This document shows, in pieces, positions 4,935 to 7,214 of a stretch of 7,214 nt of DNA. The DNA comes from Chitinophagales bacterium (lineage in GTDB: Bacteria > Bacteroidota > Bacteroidia > Chitinophagales > Chitinophagaceae): positions 1 through 7,214 of the forward strand of contig JAATGW010000314.1 in assembly GCA_015654495.1 (NCBI GenBank), given 5' to 3'. Each line of letters begins with the position of its first letter. The first letter of the stretch is position 1. The notes below the pieces were generated by a model. That model worked only from the letters and a program-made list of their open reading frames with translations. It was not told where the DNA came from and made no database searches. The position numbers and the translations under genes are program-made.

Positions 4935-5264
4935 TTTCTTAAACATAAAATAAACAGCGAGCAGCAGAAATACAAAACTGAGCAGGTATTTTAGATGAAA
5001 AGGTTCTTTAAGGTAGATTACCGCAAATGCTGTGAACACTACAAGCGTTATTACTTCCTGTGTCATTTTTAGCTGGAAGCCATTCATTCCCGCTGCATAT
5101 CCTGACCGGTTTGCAGGAACCATCAGACAGTATTCAAAAAAGGCTATAGCCCAGCTTATCAAAATAGCTTTCCAGATCTGGACTTCATTAAACTTAAGAT
5201 GACCATACCAGGCGATCGTCATAAATATATTGGAACAAGTGAGCAGCAGGATTGTTTTCAGCAT
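4932..5264 (-). CDS. DMT-superfamily small membrane protein, DUF486 family
   Basis: The 110-residue protein is almost all membrane, with hydrophobic segments at about 2-20, 31-50, 68-86 and 91-108. The motifs SNIFMTIAWYGHLKF (11-25), ISWAIAFFEYCLMVPANR (36-53) and QLKMTQEVITL (64-74) are characteristic of DUF486 (DMT_6). That is a four-helix relative of drug/metabolite transporters, comparable in size to small multidrug-resistance proteins and so likely to act as an oligomer in the inner membrane. No substrate is known, and I do not infer one. It follows the FGGY kinase gene on the same strand after 82 bases, in which a -7-like element is seen, so it may be transcribed on its own. Its stop forms one end of the 48-bp palindrome. 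The ATG at 5264 fits the family's N-terminus and no ribosome site is evident. Confidence 0.88.
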   Translation of the reverse strand: MLKTILLLTCSNIFMTIAWYGHLKFNEVQIWKAILISWAIAFFEYCLMVPANRSGYAAGMNGFQLKMTQEVITLVVFTAFAVIYLKEPFHLKYLLSFVFLLLAVYFMFKK

Positions 5265-5295
5265 GTAAAAAAATTGAAATGGTGTAAAAACCTTT

Positions 5296-5322
5296 CAAAA
5301 ATAAAGTGAAAGAATAAACAAA
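5296..5322 (-). promoter_or_regulatory. Candidate promoter for the DUF486 gene
   Basis: On the minus strand TATTTTTG (5303-5296) matches TAnnTTTG exactly and would start transcription about 25 bases before the ATG. The nearest TTTG upstream (5322-5319) is only 15 bases away, shorter than the usual 19-21, so the -33 part is doubtful. The same bases overlap a 6-bp inverted repeat (CTTTCA/TGAAAG, 5292-5312), which could instead be a weak stem at the end of the kinase transcript. Confidence 0.3.
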
Positions 5323-5346
5323 TGGCAGGCGGGTTGGCAAAGCCCT

Positions 5347-6711
5347 TCAGTCCTGAGTCGGATAAAGTTTCAATTTGACAATATCAGCCGGAACCGGATC
5401 GGGATTCCATTGATGATGGAGAATCATTGCGGCACCAATTGAAGACGCCTGTAAAACCGAGGCCGCGTACACTTTAAGGTCTGGATACATCAACGCCAGC
5501 ATATGCATATAAAGCATATTGCTGCCAAATCCACCATCGACAAAAATTTGTCCGACACCAGTATTGGCAAGTATGAGATTGGTGGAATATACCTGAAGAC
5601 AGATGATCTCTTTCATAAGATCATAATAGGCAGATTCATAATCAGGGTACTGATCCAGGGCTGTATTCCCGAACTGAATTTTGCCGGTGTTTATAAATGC
5701 ATTGGAAATATGTTCAAGTTGCTCATTGAGATCCAGAGCAGAAAATTTTTCCGGAGTCCAGGATACTGATTTGTAAAAATCCGCTGTCACATTAAAAAAT
5801 GAAGCCAGCCTTTTGGTTTGCACATCATGCCAGTGGCCGGCGAAAAGCCGGGAAGCTTTTACCGCCTGACCTTCATGTGTAAGGTAAGAAAGGCAATCCT
5901 GCCTTAACTCTTCAGGGGTAAGCGGATGCTGGTTAAATGGATTTAAGCTTATACACCAGGTGCCGGTGGAAATCAGTAAAAAAGGATTTTGAAAGCAGGT
6001 CAGGTAAGGTATCAATGCTGAAGAGCTATCATGAAGCCCCGGGCCGGTTTTAATTTTCCTGCCTGAAACTTCAATGCCAAAAGTTTTATTTCCAGCTATA
6101 ACCGGTGCAAGTATTTTTTCAATTCCTTCCCTTGTTACCCATTTATGATATTCATTTTTTCTGAAATCCCAGAGATGCGTATGGCATCCGATACTGGTCA
6201 TATCAGAATAAAATTTCTTTGTAAACAGAAATGAAAAAAACTGGGGCAGATGCAGTGCATATTGTATGTCTGCATAAATTTCCGGTTTTGATTTGAGCAG
6301 CAGATAAAGCTGCATCCCCGAATTCAGATTACCCAGGATCGGCGAAGCTGTCTCCAATGCGACCTTTTGTTCTCCGCCATAATCGTTATAGAACTGTGTT
6401 TTTAATGTTTCGGGAAAAGGTTTCAGGTAATTATACAGATGGGTTGCTGGCAAACCGGCACCGTTAACTCCAACTAAGCTGGCGCCATACGAAGAAAAAT
6501 TAAGTGCGGAAATATTGTACTCACTGTTTGCAATAACCGAAGCAAAACCCGACCTGATCCAGGTCATCAACGCGTCAAGGTCTTCGCAGGGATCTCCGTC
6601 ATCATCTTTGATTTCAGGAATCTGAACGGCGGTTTCAAATATGAAGCGGTACTGCTCATCCAGAATCGATAATTTTTTGTTTGTTTTCCCGATATCAAAA
6701 ATGGCAATCAT
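5347..6711 (-). CDS. FGGY-family carbohydrate kinase, probable L-rhamnulose kinase
   Basis: The 454-residue protein has the two-domain actin-like ATPase fold of FGGY sugar kinases. Visible elements are the N-terminal phosphate loop FDIGKTNKK (5-13), LNFSSYGASLVGV (70-82) of the sugar-binding domain, GLHDSSSAL (225-233) with the probable catalytic base Asp228, STGTW (248-252) as second phosphate motif, and VDGGFGSN (391-398) with ASSIGAA (422-428) as adenosine-site motifs. It uses ATP to phosphorylate a ketose in the cytoplasm. The sequence is closer, from memory, to the divergent Bacteroidota kinases found in rhamnose loci than to E. coli RhaB. The substrate is inferred mainly from the L-rhamnose isomerase gene 47 bases upstream on the same strand, which makes L-rhamnulose to L-rhamnulose-1-phosphate the likely reaction; fuculose or xylulose cannot be excluded. 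Start ATG at 6711; stop TGA. Confidence 0.82.
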   Translation of the reverse strand: MIAIFDIGKTNKKLSILDEQYRFIFETAVQIPEIKDDDGDPCEDLDALMTWIRSGFASVIANSEYNISALNFSSYGASLVGVNGAGLPATHLYNYLKPFPETLKTQFYNDYGGEQKVALETASPILGNLNSGMQLYLLLKSKPEIYADIQYALHLPQFFSFLFTKKFYSDMTSIGCHTHLWDFRKNEYHKWVTREGIEKILAPVIAGNKTFGIEVSGRKIKTGPGLHDSSSALIPYLTCFQNPFLLISTGTWCISLNPFNQHPLTPEELRQDCLSYLTHEGQAVKASRLFAGHWHDVQTKRLASFFNVTADFYKSVSWTPEKFSALDLNEQLEHISNAFINTGKIQFGNTALDQYPDYESAYYDLMKEIICLQVYSTNLILANTGVGQIFVDGGFGSNMLYMHMLALMYPDLKVYAASVLQASSIGAAMILHHQWNPDPVPADIVKLKLYPTQD

Positions 6712-6758
6712 TGATTTTGCTTTGGAAAATAAATCTCTCTGGTTTATATGTCTGCTGA

Positions 6759-7214
6759 TTAAAGTCCTGTAGCAACTGCCAGCGACCCTCGTTCCCGGAT
6801 TAACTGTTGCCTTACCCTGAGTTTTCTGAAAGAATCCACAGGTTCTAAAACACCGCCGGAACGAATTGAAGCTTCTGCAACCAACGGCCGGAGATCGGTT
6901 CTGAAAGCCGATTGCAGAATCTCCTGACAGCGGACAACATCATTTTTTTCCTGTGCTTCATTCAAAGCATTTCTGTCAACAAGCAGCGCCTGGGCATAGC
7001 TAAGAAGTATTGCGTCCACGGATTGCAATAAATCTTCAAGCGGGTCTTTTACATTATGCGATGCATCTATCATCCAACCCAAACCGCTGGCATGTTCAAC
7101 TCCTGCTGCATCCATGCCTTCTACCAGCTCGCTAAAGATCAGAAACAACTGGTAAGGTTTTATACTTCCCACAGTAAGATCATCATCGCCGTATTTTGAA
7201 TCATTAAAATGAAA
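6759..7214 (-). CDS. rhaI: L-rhamnose isomerase (Pseudomonas/Rhizobium type), C-terminal part
   Basis: The frame is open from the window's right edge to the TAA at 6761-6759, giving 151 residues of the C-terminus; the true start is outside, and an internal GTG at 7172 is not the start. The first residues FHFNDSKYGDDDL hold the metal-site Asp of the TIM-barrel sugar isomerases. They are followed by GSIKPYQLFLIFSELVEG, then GWMIDASHNVKDPLEDLLQS, ALLVDR and AFRTDLRPLV, a pattern I recognise from the RhaI-type isomerases (COG4952) of Pseudomonas stutzeri and Rhizobium. These differ from E. coli RhaA. The enzyme converts L-rhamnose to L-rhamnulose with divalent metal in the cytoplasm; related enzymes also accept rarer aldoses. 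The kinase that would use its product follows after 47 bases, so the two are probably one operon. Confidence 0.85.
   Translation of the reverse strand, partial: FHFNDSKYGDDDLTVGSIKPYQLFLIFSELVEGMDAAGVEHASGLGWMIDASHNVKDPLEDLLQSVDAILLSYAQALLVDRNALNEAQEKNDVVRCQEILQSAFRTDLRPLVAEASIRSGGVLEPVDSFRKLRVRQQLIRERGSLAVATGL

Overview
The window looks like a chromosomal segment from a member of the Bacteroidota, probably an environmental lineage. The grounds are: a eukaryote-type citrate synthase, a form common in this phylum; an LptF/LptG permease tail; an L-rhamnose isomerase of the Pseudomonas/Rhizobium type paired with a divergent FGGY kinase; gene starts without Shine-Dalgarno sequences; and candidate promoters of the TTTG / TAnnTTTG form. 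All gene functions are housekeeping or catabolic. There is no phage, transposase, CRISPR, tRNA or rRNA signature.

Layout. 1-429 (+): C-terminus of an LptF/LptG-family permease. 430-1045: about 600 bp without a gene, filled with short tandem repeats and ending in a candidate promoter. 1046-2371 (+): citrate synthase. 2372-2545: a repeat-rich convergent gap. 2546-3679 (-): exported PQQ-type sugar dehydrogenase. 3680-4301: a divergent non-coding region with a G-quadruplex motif, a tandem-hairpin element, and a minus-strand candidate promoter whose spacer holds a LacI-type operator. 4302-4889 (+): YdeI/OmpD-associated family protein. 4887-4934: a perfect 48-bp palindrome running exactly from the stop codon of that gene to the stop codon of the next. 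4932-5264 (-): small DUF486 membrane protein. 5347-6711 (-): FGGY carbohydrate kinase. 6759-7214 (-): C-terminal part of L-rhamnose isomerase.

How the genes relate. The isomerase and kinase, 47 bp apart on the same strand, are probably successive steps of L-rhamnose breakdown (rhamnose to rhamnulose to rhamnulose-1-phosphate). The other genes have no obvious functional link to one another.

The most unusual signal is non-coding. Six separate arrays in this 7.2 kb have mainly a 7-bp period but use different unit sequences (CTGGAGT, AACCTNA, AACSTTA, GAAGTAC, AACGTTA, AACGTTN). They lie only in spacers next to gene 3' ends or in the spacer upstream of citrate synthase, and none lies in the divergent promoter region 3680-4301. 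One of them has become a perfect stop-to-stop palindrome. This pattern is read directly from the sequence; its cause and function are not known to me.
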